DNA from: Strobilurus pachycystidiatus | Lineage: Eukaryota; Basidiomycota; Agaricomycetes; Agaricales; Physalacriaceae | NCBI GenBank assembly: GCA_019915135.1 | Contig: JAHLMK010000002.1 | Location: 1,488,001-1,552,000, forward strand | Direction of reading: 5' to 3' | DNA length: 64,000 nucleotides | In this document: one piece after another, positions 11,511-22,962 of the stretch | Position numbering within the stretch: position 1 is the first letter of the stretch | How the letters are laid out: each line of letters opens with the position of its first letter | Position numbers and translations under genes: made by a program | The notes under the pieces: generated by a model | Database searches by the model: none | What the model saw: the letters and a program-made list of their open reading frames with translations, nothing else | What the model was told of the DNA's origin: nothing

Positions 11511-11755
11511 ATGAATTTATGAAGTAATCTACAAAGGCAGAAGCCGTGCACATACTATTAGTATATATCCTACTCCTACTTCTCTGTATTTTTATTGTAT
11601 TTCTACTTTTTTCCTCCCCACGCAAAGCTTCGCGAGTATCGGAATTTGAGACTCAGAGCGAAATCATAGGAAATCATCGTAACGCGTGTGACGCACGTCA
11701 TTCAACTGCTCATTCATGAGAATTTAGCAATTACACTGCAACTACCAGGACTGAA

Positions 11756-13181
11756 ATGCCCCAAACCACTTTTCTTCAATACGAGGCGCCCTGTACGTTG
11801 CGCCCAGTTCCTTCCCGTCGGCGGTAATAATCTGTTACAGGGCCTGTGCACAGTTTGGATTGGTGTAAGACGCCCGCACCAGGTCAACAGCTGTGGCCGC
11901 GATCTGCATATCGCCTCGGGATCGCTTCATTCGTCGAGAATTACAACAATCGCATTGCCATCGTCGGGCTGCAGGACGAGCGCGTACTAGTTGAGGACGA
12001 CTACAATGACTACCCTGACTTTGCGACACTCTGTGAAGTTGCCCATGGATATCCCGCCACCAGCTTGCAGTGGCAGCCAGCAGCTGCGGCGAACCACGCG
12101 TGGACGAACAAGTCAGCATCGACGGAGTTGCTGGCAACGACGGGTGACGCACTGAGGATATGGGAGTACGCCAGTGATACCGGCTCGCAGATGTCGGGAT
12201 ACGTGGGAAGACAGAGCGCTCCAATAACACACAATCTGTCGCTGAAGACGGCGCTGTCTGGAGTGCGTGTATGCCGAGTCTTCTGCAGGCTTATCCTAAT
12301 AGTTCACAGCAATCCAAGGTCCAGAATCAATCGACGGGAGCGCCGTTGACCAACTTTTCGTGGAACGAGAAAGTGCCCAGTCTGATCGTCACCTCGTCCA
12401 TCGACACGACCTGCACGGTCTGGAACATCGACACCGCCGCAGCGGTCACGCAACTCATCGCGCACGACCGCGAAGTCTACGACGTTGCCTGGCTTCCCAA
12501 TTCGACCGACATATTCGTTTCTGTCGGCGCCGATGGCAGTCTTCGCGCGTTTGACCTGAGGAGCCTCGAGCATTCCACCATATTGTATGAGACGCCCGCT
12601 CCAAAGAACGTTCCGGTACCCTCTGCCTCTCCCTCCTCAACCGCACGTCCGCCGACATCTCCATTGCTAAGGATCGCATTCAATCCGTCGGACTCAAATT
12701 ACATGTCTACTTTTCACATGGATGGATCTGAGGTTCAGATTCTTGATATGCGGAGCCCGGGCCAGCCGGTGATTGAGCTCAAGGCACATCATGCACCGAT
12801 CAACGCCTTGGGATGGGGGTCTGCGGAGCGTCCTCTGCTGGCCACAGCTGGTACGTCAAAACCGTCCTTATCATCGAACTCGTCGGATATTCACTCCTCT
12901 TAGCGGATGATTGCCAGCTACTTCTTTGGGATCTGGCAAACTACACGCAGCCAGGAGCGTCGCCCCGCAGCGCGGGATCACGCTTGAACTCTCCGAGACC
13001 GGACGTGAAGAAACGGGTAGTCACTGAACCGTACATGGCCTACACAGCGCCCAACCAGATCACAAATCTCGCTTGGTCGCCTCTTATCAAAGGCATGTCG
13101 ATGAACAGTGGATTTTCTACCGTGACCGGAGAGTGGGTCGCCATTGCCAGCGGGAAGTCCATCAGAGCGCTCAAGGTGTAG
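11756..13181 (+). CDS. WD40 repeat protein DCAF7/WDR68 (HAN11/TTG1 family)
   Basis: A WD40 propeller that in other eukaryotes is a CUL4-DDB1 adaptor and a scaffold for DYRK/HIPK kinases. Key stretches match the family closely: YEAPWPVHSLDWCKT at the start, GIASFVENYNNRIAIVGLQD, LLATTGDALRIWEY, SSIDTTCTVWNIDTAAAVTQ, LIAHDREVYDVAWLPNS, FVSVGADGSLRAFDLRSLEH and YMSTFHMDGSEVQILDMRSP. Three introns fit, the first splitting the Trp codon of EAPW near 11791-11840. The ATG at 11756 gives the family start. Fungal insertions rich in Ser/Pro lie between later blades. It ends at 13181. Confidence 0.93.
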
Positions 13182-13600
13182 GAAAGACTCCGTTGGGGTC
13201 CTGGCATGAAGCACGCGAGCGTATGTGCCTATTTATCGTATCATTGGGTGCACACTGGGTGCACAGGAGCCCATTTTTTGAACGCCAAGTGGTAGCAAGT
13301 GGTACACCTGGACCTACGGAGGCTGTGACAGGTACCGCATGGCATAATGTATTGATTTGCCCGGATGTTATCGTCGTATCATAAGGCGCGCCCAGCATAT
13401 CGCCACGCTGGGAAGTGGGTATGTACATGTCGAAACGTAGACATGTCATCGTGATCTTGCTTCTTATCGGCTGGTGGCACGTCCTAGGCACATGCTGCAG
13501 AACCACGCGGTTCAGATCCATTGAACCATTTGCTCTTTAAATACCCGCCAAATTTTGTTGATGCCGCTTCAGCCCCTCGGTTTGCTGTCGCTGTCCTGCC
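13182..13600. other. Intergenic, CNT promoter
   Basis: No gene is seen. The sequence CTCTTTAAATACCCG about 65 bp before the CNT start codon is a TATA-like element. Confidence 0.4.
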
Positions 13601-15996
13601 ATGGCCGATTCCAGCCCTCGCGCAGAGCCCCATCCCTACGCCTCGCCCGTCGAGCAGGCGCCGACGCTCACCGAACGCAAGACCTCGTCGCCATCGAGCG
13701 TTGCCTCTATCGACGAGAAGCAAGCTGCCCGTGATCCTGAGGTTGTCCAGACTGCCACGGAGGAGGAAGCTCAAGCGGAGGACGGCGAGGGAAAGCGCAC
13801 CTTCTATCAGCGCTTCCGCCCGCTTATCCTGGCTGCTGTGGCAGTGGTCATCTGCGGCTGGTGGATCAGTTCGATTGTCATCAAGGCTACCCGCCATCGC
13901 TGGTGAGTTGATGTCTTCCTTCTTGTAAGGTCGTGCACTAATTTGGACGTTTAAAGGATTGTTCGTGAGTGAATCTCCGCTGCTAAGTAAAGTTTTTGCA
14001 GCTGAAACTATGATTAGAATCGCTTTTTGCCTGGTTCTTCATTCTGTACGTGACTTGCTCAATTTGCAACCGAGGTCCTTATTTATTCCCAACCCAATCA
14101 GTGTCATCGCGTTCCGCTTCATACCCAACCGAGTCGTGTCCAAGCCTGTCGCAGCTATCTGGTATCCCCTCGTCCAGGACCCATGGTACAAGCTCCCGCG
14201 CATGCTCAGGCTGGCAGTGGGCTGGTTATGCCTTCTGGCTATCGTCTTCGGTTCCGCCTTCGGTTTCAAGCTAGAAGGGGTCCGTTCTTCTCTCCTTTCG
14301 TTACGTGCTGCGGGTACTGACCGCATCGCAGAACTCGGGTTATGGTGACCGCGCCATCTCTGTGCTTGGTCTATTCATCTTCCAGCTTTGCTTCTTCATC
14401 ACCTCTAGCCGCCGAACTGCTATTCCATGGTGTGGATCCTTCTAGTAATCATACAAGCAGAAGTTCTGACTTGTCTTGTCAGGCCCACCGTCATTGTTGG
14501 TCTCTTCGCCCAACAGGCCATTGCCCTGTTCGTGCTCAAGAGCGGTGCCGGTTTCAGCATCTTTAAGTGGATTGCTACTCTCGCTGCAGATTTCCTAGAG
14601 CAAGCGAACGCTGGTTCTGGATTCTTCTTCGACGCGGAGACCACTGCCAAGCACTGGTTCTTCGTCAACACTGTTCGTATTTCCAGCGCATGAGTCAACT
14701 CGACGTTCTGATCGTTCCATTCTCCAGTTGGGCTCTATCATCTTCTTCATCGCCTTCGTACAAATGATGTACTACCTTGGCGTCATGCAGTGGATCCTGA
14801 AAAACTTGTGAGTGCTTTTGACTCGTTGGTTAAGTTCGCGAATTCACGTACGCGCAGCGCTTGGTTCTTCTTCAAGATCATGAACGTCTCGGGCGCCGAA
14901 GCTGTTGTCGCTGCCTCATCTCCATGGATCGGTCAAGGAGAATCGGCCTGTTTGGTCAAGCCCTACGTCGACTTGATGACCGAGTCGGAAATACGTACGT
15001 ACAACCAGCTAACCAATTTTGTTCTCTTATCTCATGCGTGGCGTCTCTAGACTTGACTATGACCTCCGGTTTCTCCACGATTGCCGGCTCTGTGCTCTCG
15101 GCTTACATTGGACTGGGAGTACCACCGCAGAACTTGGTCACCTCTTCCGTCATGAGTATCCCTGCATCCATCGCTATCTCCAAGATGCGCAAGCCTGAGG
15201 TCGACGTTCCTGTCACCCTGGGAAGTATTGTCATCGACCGTGGTGAGACGAAGGAGCAACAACCCGTACGTCGTACGTTTCCATATCTGCTTTCATGTAG
15301 TGAACCGGCCTCTTTAGTCGAACGCTCTCCATGCTTTCAGTCAAGGAGCTGTGTTCGGTCTTATTGTCGCTGGGCAAATTTTGTAAGGTTCAATTCATTC
15401 GAGCGCGCGGTACGGTCGGACTGACCTCTCGTTAAGGACTAATGTGTTGACCGTCCTGGCCCTAGTCGCTGCGTAAGTGGATCTATCCAATTGCGCCGTC
15501 CATAATCTCATGCCACATCATTAGCATCAACGGTCTCCTCACTTGGATTGGTCGCGGCTTTGGAATTCACGCGCTGACTCTCCAACTCATCATCGGCTAC
15601 ATCTTCTACCCCATCATCTTCCTCCTCGGTGTTCCCCGCGCCGAGATTCTCCAGGTATCCCGCCTTGTTGCCACCAAGCTGGTCGCCAACGAGTTCGCTG
15701 CCTACCTCGACCTTCAAGCTCTGATGAAAACTGATGCCGCCCTGACTCACCGTGCCTACACCATTGCGTCCTATGCACTTTGCGGATTTGCCAACCTTGG
15801 ATCCCTTGGTATTCAGATTGGTGTGCTCAGTGCGCTTGCGCCTTCCAAGACCAGGGTCATCGCCCGTATCGCTGTATCTGCGATGATCTGTGGTTTCATG
15901 TCCACACTGCAGACCGCGGGTATCGCGTAAGTTGTCTCTTTTCTTCCGAAGTCACAGAGAGTCTAACTCTGTTCATTTAGCGGTATGCTTGTCTAA
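13601..15996 (+). CDS. Concentrative nucleoside transporter (CNT/NUP family)
   Basis: CNT proteins couple nucleoside uptake to an ion gradient. A ~70-residue polar N-terminus precedes the first helix ([20 protein letters not shown]). Family blocks follow: [52 protein letters not shown], the helical-hairpin region [20 protein letters not shown] with [31 protein letters not shown] with [15 protein letters not shown], and [20 protein letters not shown]. The second coding exon is only 8 nt (13957-13964) and joins RHRW to IVQSLFAWF. The last exon encodes just GMLV before TAA at 15994-15996. About a dozen introns are present. Confidence 0.93.
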
Positions 15997-16499
15997 AATA
16001 GTTCATCGTTGAATTAGGGTCATTTGGGATATGTAACTTACCATTAATCAGGATGATAATCTTCGACAGCATAATTCGTGCGATAAGTACAGTACAGTTG
16101 GCAGTAAGAAATCCGGCCGCGTGCGCCCGACCGTCGACGCTTGGTAAAGACTTGGCACTTGCAATGTCAATGCGCAGATTGACTTGGCCGATAAGAGCGA
16201 ACGAAGGAGCGCGCTGCTGTCAATGCGCGTACACGTTGTGTCACAGAACATATATTCTCCTTTGAACGAAGAGATTAACGAAAGGGAGTCATTGTGCCCA
16301 AGACGACAAAGACTTTCACCTTCCATAGTTATTGTCGATTTATGTGCGCCACGATGTGAATTATGGAACCCAGGTGGCGTGGGAATTTCTGCCGATGCTT
16401 AGTCACGCCGAGATGCCGCATGCAACTGTACAGCTGTTCCCACCCGCTCGATTCCGTATCAATTTTGCGTACCGCCTCCTCGACACCAATCAAGAAAAT
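15997..16499. other. Intergenic, eS30 promoter
   Basis: No coding region is supported. This 503-bp stretch holds the CNT 3' UTR and the eS30 promoter. A single TTAGGG hexamer occurs near 16013, too isolated to call a site. Confidence 0.4.
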
Positions 16500-17007
16500 A
16501 TGGGCAAAGGTCTGTCCCTCGTCGCTGCCTCCGGTGCCATGCTCATCATCGTCCTCTAGTTCACGGCTCCCTCGCTCGTGCTGGAAAAGTCAAGTCGCAG
16601 ACTCCCAAAGTCGAGGCGCAGGAGAAGAAGAAAACACCAAAGGGCCGGGCTAAGAAGAGAGTCTTGTACAACCGCCGGTGAGTAGCGACGTTCTGCTAGA
16701 CGCTGTCGACTGCGATACTGACGATTTATACAGCTTCGTCAACGTGACTACACTACCGGGAGGCAAGCGACGAATGTGAGTCACCCTCTCCATCCCCCCC
16801 ATCCCACCCTTGGTATACCCGCCCGCGCTACCATTGGACGATGAACACAATTTAACACGCATAGTTCACACTGAAACTACCATGTTGACAAACAAGCATC
16901 TAACGTCTTTCGCTCCTATCTGACACCCTCCTCCTCCTTGCCTTCCATATCCGCCGACTTATGCTGACGATCCCCCGCCTTCTAGGAACCCCAACCCCGA
17001 GAAGTAA
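16500..17007 (+). CDS. RPS30: 40S ribosomal protein eS30
   Basis: This is a small basic protein of the 40S subunit, about 62 residues. The exons are 16500-16509, 16560-16677, 16734-16775 and 16986-17007. Joined, they give [20 protein letters not shown], a Lys-rich middle, [25 protein letters not shown] and PNPEK, then TAA at 17005-17007. This is the standard fungal eS30 with no ubiquitin-like fusion. The first coding exon is 10 nt. The first two introns are 50 and 56 nt, but the third is 210 nt and carries the snoRNA described separately. Ribosomal-protein introns are classic snoRNA hosts. Confidence 0.95.
16835..16927 (+). ncRNA. Putative C/D box snoRNA in intron 3 of eS30
   Basis: The host intron spans 16776-16985. 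In order there is a box C variant (ACGATGA, 16838-16844), box D' (CTGA, 16871-16874), box C' (TGTTGA, 16883-16888) and box D (CTGA, 16920-16923). One base before D' lies GCATAGTTCAC (16859-16869), perfectly complementary to GUGAACUAUGC of the large-subunit rRNA. Directly before D lies GTCTTTCGCTCCTAT (16905-16919), complementary with one G-U pair to AUAGGGGCGAAAGAC, about 90 nt further along the same rRNA. Two guides to conserved LSU sites at the right places make a methylation-guide snoRNA likely. The terminal stem is weak and box C has one mismatch. The rRNA sequence is from my knowledge of it. Confidence 0.72.
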
Positions 17008-17771
17008 ACGATCTCTGGGGCTCTTACCTCGCACTATTGTCTTCCGCTATGCCGCATGCTGTATCATATGCCCACGCCCAATAACACACATTTCCTCCTG
17101 GTCTTCATGTTATGGTAATATGGCTTGTATTTGCATGCTGTTATAGAAGCTTTGGTGTACGACTGCGCTACAGGAGCACCGACATCATCTGTGTATCGTT
17201 GGAAGTGGTTAAATGGAAGAAGTTGTTACGCCACGGCGCGGCTCAAACCGCTCGAAGTAAGATCATATCCTCCTTTCCCGAATATGGAGGGGTCGCATTT
17301 GGATGAGAACATGTTCTTCATTATCTTGAAGTGTCATGATCCATTCACTGGCGCCAACAAGTTGTTCCATCCCGTCGACTTCTCAATGCCTTGAATGGGG
17401 CACAATACGCTCTGTGGTCCTCTAGCTAGGTGTTCAAGTAAATCAAGAGGTCGCCCTTGGCTAGCGCTCCATTGCGGCACTCGCATTCGCATCCGATATC
17501 TCAGCGAGCACATATAGAGTCGCAAATATTCAAATAGAACTACGCCGCAGCCTCTCATTGACATTGACCTTTGCCTTATTCATGACTGTACTTGATGTCT
17601 GCGGAGTTTTCAAGTCAGTTTTCAAGTTTTCATGGTCAACCGACGGCAAGGGCGGCCAGATGCCTGAATGGGCAACGGCGGCATATCCATACGTAAGAAT
17701 CCAGAACGTTAGTCCCATTCGGGGATCGGTTACTTGGCTTCACATTCCGTTCATCCAGAGCTTGTCTGGTC
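17008..17771. other. Intergenic between eS30 and VPS41
   Basis: About 760 bp without a recognisable gene. The frames seen on either strand are short and have no family pattern. It should hold the eS30 3' UTR and the VPS41 promoter. Confidence 0.4.
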
Positions 17772-20700
17772 ATGAGCGCAGACGGCGCCAATGTTGCCAA
17801 CGGCGGCGGCGAGGAGAAGGACGACCCAGTGCTGTCAGACAGCCCCACCCAAATAACGTCTTCCGAAGGCGATGAGCGCACAACCGACGAAGAGAATGAC
17901 GAGAGTCAGGACGACGAAGGCGAGAGCGACGACGAGGACGAGGAATCCGACGACGAGGACGAGGAAGAGCCGGCACTGAAGTACGAACGAATCGCTGGCT
18001 TCGTGCAGGAGTCGTTCAGAATAGATCCCGCCAATCCGAAGAAGAGGAAGGACTCCGCGTCGGCGCTGGCCATCACGAACAGCAAGACGATGGTGAGTCC
18101 TGTTTCGACATCTGGTCACCTTCTTACATTTGGCAAGTAAGGTCCTGGGCACCGACGCTGGCTTCATTCACCTCCTTGACTTGACAGGCAAGCGCACTAA
18201 GTCATACAAGCCGCACCAAGCATCAGTCGTGGACATATGCGTCGACGAGACCGGAGACTGGATTGCCACGGCATCTATGGACGGTACGCTATGCCCTGCC
18301 TTGTAGCCCACTCCATCCTAAGCATTCCACAGGCCAGATCGTCATCATATCCTTGACGTCTAAAGAGTCGTATCACTTTGACCTCAAGCGGCCCATGAAG
18401 ACCATAGCCTTGGAACCTAACTTTGCCAAGAAATCTACGCGTGCTTTCGTCTGCGGTGGCCAGGCTGGCTCGCTCATTCTACGCGAGAAAGGCTGGCTGG
18501 GGCATAATGACAACGTGCTTCATGTTGGCGAGGGACCTATATGGCAGGTTCGTTGGCGTGGCCGACTTATCGCATGGGCAAACGACTTGGTGAGCTTGAT
18601 ATTACACACCTAAAATCAATACTGAGGCTGGTGCAGGGCGTCAAAATATACGACACGGTGTCTCAGACGCGAATAACATTCATTGATCGGCCAGTCGACA
18701 GTCCTCGTGCTGACCTGTTCAAATGTTCCCTTCAATGGCAGGACGACTCTACCCTTCTGATCTCCTGGGCCGACCACATCAAGGTCGCCCGAATTCGTGC
18801 CAGACCGCGAACCACCACCACTGCCTCCACAGCTAACCTTCCTCCATTACTCGTCGAGATCACTGCCGTCTTCCAGCTGGACTGCATGATAGCCGGCATT
18901 CTTCCCCACCCCATGCAAGCAACCTCCACGCCGCGTCCGGATGGCGGCTCTGCACACTCCCATTCAACCTCAGTGACTGCAACATCATCGACACCCTCAT
19001 CCCTTCTCATACTAGCCTACAGCCCGCCCGATACATCCTTCCGTGACGAGATGACCGAAGATCGGACAAAACAAGCTCGCAAAGTCGCCGACCGTCCCGA
19101 ACTGCGTATCATCTCGCGTTCAGGTGAAGAGCTTGCCGCAGATGCGCTCAGCGTGACGAGTTATGAGTCTTGGGGATGCAATGACTATGTGCTGCGGGAG
19201 GTGCCAACGGAGGACTCTGCCGGTGATGAGGGCAAGTGTTACGTTGTCTTGAGTCCGAGGGACCTCATCTTGGTCAGACCAAGGGATAGAAGGGATCACG
19301 TCAGTTGGTTGGTCGAGCGGAAGCGCTACGAGGAGGCGCTTGATGAGCTTGAAGCAATCGAAGCGAGTGGGGAGTCGGTCCAGGAGAACGGCGACGGATT
19401 GACTGCTACGCAAATTGGGCAACGGTATATCGAGCATCTGGTCAACGATGGTTAGGTGCTTCAATCCCTCTGGAATTCGGCTGCTGACTGTTAGAACAGG
19501 CGAGTATGCGAAAGCGGCCAAATTGTGTCCCAAAGTTTGTGGGGGCAACCCGAAGCGATGGGAAGACTGGATCTTTGTCTTTGCGGAGAAGAGGCAGTTG
19601 CGGGTTGGTTTATCGCTCTCTTTTCAGCCGGATTTCTGTGCTGACTTTTGACCAAGGTCATTATACCCTATATACCCACGGAACATCCGCAACTTGATCA
19701 TTTGGTCTATGAGATGATTCTAGCTTATCTACTTACCCATGATCGACACGTAAGTTCCTTCTCTTTTGGTCACAGCTGGCGTTCTAGTTCTGAGGATGTG
19801 AATGTTGTAGGCTCTGTACGATACAATCAAGGAATGGCCGAAGGATATATATGACATAGCAGCTGTGATTGTCGCCGTTCGCTCAGAATTGGACAAGCAA
19901 GCATCCACTTCTTCGACTCTTTCCTCCTCCTCATCCCCAGGCACAAAGATCCTCATGGAGTGTTTGGCAGAGTTGTACGTTCTTTTTTTGCGCTAAGTTC
20001 TCCTTTCAGCATAGTACTCACTTCTGGCCAACAGGTACACTGCCAACCGCCAACATGGAAAGGCTCTGACTTACTTCCTTCGCCTTCGTCGTCCCAACGT
20101 TATAGAGATCATTCGGGAGCACAACCTTTTCACTGATGTCCAGGACCAGGTCTTGCTCTTGGTTGAATTCGACCACGAGCTCATGCGAAAGAAGGAGGAA
20201 GCAGGTGAAGTGGTCGATGAAGGGACGAGTGACGCCATTCAGTTATTGGTTGATAATATTCATTCGATACCAGTGAGTTCTCAGTCTTATTATCAAGGTA
20301 TTCTCACTGAGTTTTTGTCACCTTCGCAGATACAGAGAGTCGTCCCGCAATTACGAGCGCAGCCGAGATATCTGTTCTTGTATCTGGATGCGCTGTTTAC
20401 GAAGGATCCTCAACTGGTCGCTCATGATGCGAATGACCTGGTACGTGGTATCCAAACTTTTTGTTCATTGGCTGACTATTGGGTGGAATAGTTGCAATTG
20501 TATTCTGAGTACGCCCGTCCGAGACTTGTTGACTTTCTGCGTGCCAGCACCGACTACAGTCTGGAAAGAGTGAGCATAAGTATGCTTTTGATCGAACTGG
20601 GGCTCATGCTGGCTTTAGGCATATCGTGTGTGCCAGGAGAAGGACTTGGTGCCTGAGATGGTGTATCTTCTCGGTCGCATGGGCAACAACAAGCAGGCAT

Positions 20701-21541
20701 TGACGCTCATCATAGAGCGGTTGGGTGATGTTCGGCAGGTTCGTTGCGTATGCATGCATATCCTTTCATCCTAACCTCCGTGCCCAGGCAATTGATTTCG
20801 CCAAAGAACAAGCAGACGACGACCTCTGGGAAGATCTATTGAAATACTCTGAAAGTCGACCTGGTACGGCATTCAAAGTTTTCTCATCAAAATAACTGTT
20901 CTGAACCTTCCCCAGCATTCATCCGCGGACTGTTGGAGAACGTCGGTCCCGAGATCAACCCAATTCGGCTTATACGGCGTGTCAAGAACGGGCTTGAGAT
21001 TCCAGGACTCAAAGAAGCGCTCATCAAGATTCTGCAAGATTTTCAACTGCAAATATCATTGCTTGACGGGTGTCAGACTATTTTGAATGGCGATAGCTCG
21101 GATTTGTCGAGGACGTTGCAGAGTAATCAGACGAGCGGTTTCTTTTTTATGTGTACGTTACCATTTCTTCGTCAAAGTACTATGCTGACCTCGACCACTG
21201 CAGCCAAGGAGAAATGTCCGATATGTACTCGACTACTGCAGGAGCAGCCCCAGGCGTTGATGATGCTGTTCTTGTGTCGGCATGTCGTGCATGCGGCGTG
21301 TGTCAGTGGTGGCGACAATTTACCGCCGCAGCCGGACCCTGTTCTTCGAGGTGTGGGGATATCTGGGCCTTCGGGGCGAGGCTTGAGTGGGAAGATTGCG
21401 TTGTAAGTTGGAGTCGCATTGATGCTGCCCGACAAACAGAGGCTAATGATAACATCTTTTTTCAGTGAAAACGATGTCCGGAGACGCATACAACACGGCT
21501 GTCCAGTCTGCCACAAGAGGGGTGAAGGCGTACGAGCCTGA
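17772..21541 (+). CDS. VPS41: HOPS complex subunit Vps41
   Basis: Vps41 is the Ypt7/AP-3 binding subunit of the HOPS tether at the vacuole. The N-terminus is highly acidic (runs of Asp/Glu up to residue ~75), then YERIAGFVQESFRI leads into a WD40 propeller with IHLLDLTGKRTKSYKPHQAS, VVDICVDETGDWIATASMDG and IWQVRWRGRLIAWAND. After ~450 residues comes the helical clathrin-repeat region (LVDFLRASTDYSLERA, VYLLGRMGNNKQALTLIIER, AIDFAKEQADDDLWEDLL, NPIRLIRRVKNGLEIPGLKE). The end is a RING-H2 finger: CPICTRLL, LCRHVVHAAC, then GCPVCHKRGEGVRA before TGA at 21539-21541. The first exon ends at 18092 and the second begins at 18142. About a dozen further introns are implied. Confidence 0.93.
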
Positions 21542-21646
21542 TCGTCATCTCCTTATTCTATACCCTCGGATTTACACACATGTGTGTTTTAATAATTTAC
21601 GATGCCTTTTAAGATTCCTGGCCCTACATCGAGGAAGAGCAGAGTG

Positions 21647-21835
21647 CTAGTTCCGTGAGCCTTTCCGTCCTGAACTCTTCGTCCTGAACTCTTCGTCGAC
21701 CGCTTCAGTCCTACTGTCTTCATTCTCATCCATGTACTTGGCGGCACAGATATTCACTCCCCGACACCCAGAACCGAAAGGCATTTGCTGGGTCGCTTGC
21801 ATGAGGTCAATGTGACTCTGATACATTGAGTTCAA
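21647..21835 (-). pseudogene. Possible relic of a cytochrome P450 heme-binding region
   Basis: On the minus strand a short frame reads QQMPFGSGCRGVNICAAKYM, resembling the FxxGxRxCxG heme-binding signature of fungal P450s (PFGSGxR part). The key Cys position holds Val and nothing upstream looks like a P450. If real it is a dead fragment. A 14-bp unit (TCCTGAACTCTTCG) is repeated twice within it near 21668-21696. Confidence 0.22.
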
Positions 21836-22034
21836 CTCTTCGAGGTCAGCTTAGGCCAACGCTTCGCATCTGGTTTACGGGATAAATACCGTCAATTAGA
21901 GCGGAACGTCCGCAAAGCTATTACTGACTAAGGTAAAATGAATTCATAGAGTAGGTGTCGTGAAGAGTGAGAGATCGTCGAACATGGAATTCAACTCGTC
22001 AGGCGTTCAAGGCTGCGCTCCGACCCACACCGAC

Positions 22035-22962
22035 TCATCTTCGCCTCCGCCTGTCCCACTTCAGAACGGCTGGCTGTGGACGCGCAATGGTATCGCTGCT
22101 GTCCAGTTCCAATGATGACAGTATACTGTCGTGGTATGAGTTGGGCGCGCTGGGTTGGGGATATGTCGGTAGTGATGACTGGGGAGGGGGATTAGAGGTA
22201 GGTGACTCCGCAAAAGGCAGTATTGGTGAGGTACTATCCCGCGGTCTTCCGGAATCGTTCATACCGGTGCGGTGATAGCGTCTTTTCCTCCTCAAAAGAA
22301 ATATGGCGCCGCCTGTCAAGAGGACCAGAAAAGCTACAGCAACGCCAACCGCAATTCCGATCGTAGCTGCTCTTCCGAGTCCGTCGTTATGAGCAAAGGT
22401 AGAAGCGCTGCTTCCACTCGTAGAGGTTCCATTCATGACCAGGAAGTCGGCACGCCGAGAAAGTACGTGTGCTATGGGCGAATATTGCCTAACAATGGTC
22501 AAGAATATGAAGCCTAGGTGGATGCGCCTACTCACCGAGAGATATCTTTGGGACAGGCAAACATCATGCGAGGTCTGTACCATTAGTGTTGAGCTCGCAG
22601 CGGCCGGAATACTTGGCGGTCACTTACTGTACTACCAGAGGGAGGAAACGGTCCAGCTTTTGGTCTCCAGCAAGATTACCCACATCTCGCATTCTACTGT
22701 CGTATCCATCGTCGTCGGCTTGGTATCTGACGGGAGCCAAGCTCAATGGATTCCTCGGTTCGTGCATTAGAACGACAGGGTATGACCCATCCTTCACAGG
22801 AGTTGAAGAACTGATATAGATCCGAAGACACTCGTGGTGCGGGGCATATAAACTGTTCATCAGGAACTACAGTCATATTATATTCGCTTGCAGGAAAGTA
22901 TGAGAAACTCACATTGTCTGCAGAGCAACTTTGGTTAGAAGAAAAGAGATGCAGCCCCGCAT
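22035..22962 (-). CDS. Putative single-pass membrane protein, Agaricomycete-type
   Basis: The recognisable part is the 3' exon: a short Ser/Thr/Asn segment (NGTSTSGSSAST), one strong membrane helix (AATIGIAVGVAVAFLVLLTG), a basic stop-transfer stretch (RRKRRYHR) and a Pro/Ser-rich tail. This is the layout of the many bitopic surface proteins of mushrooms. Upstream I can join exons with GT-AG introns to give a start MRGCISFLLTKVALQT at 22962 and a short extracellular part with MMFACPKDIS. These upstream joins are tentative. No function is known to me. A signal-peptide-like start would make it a plasma-membrane protein. Confidence 0.4.
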
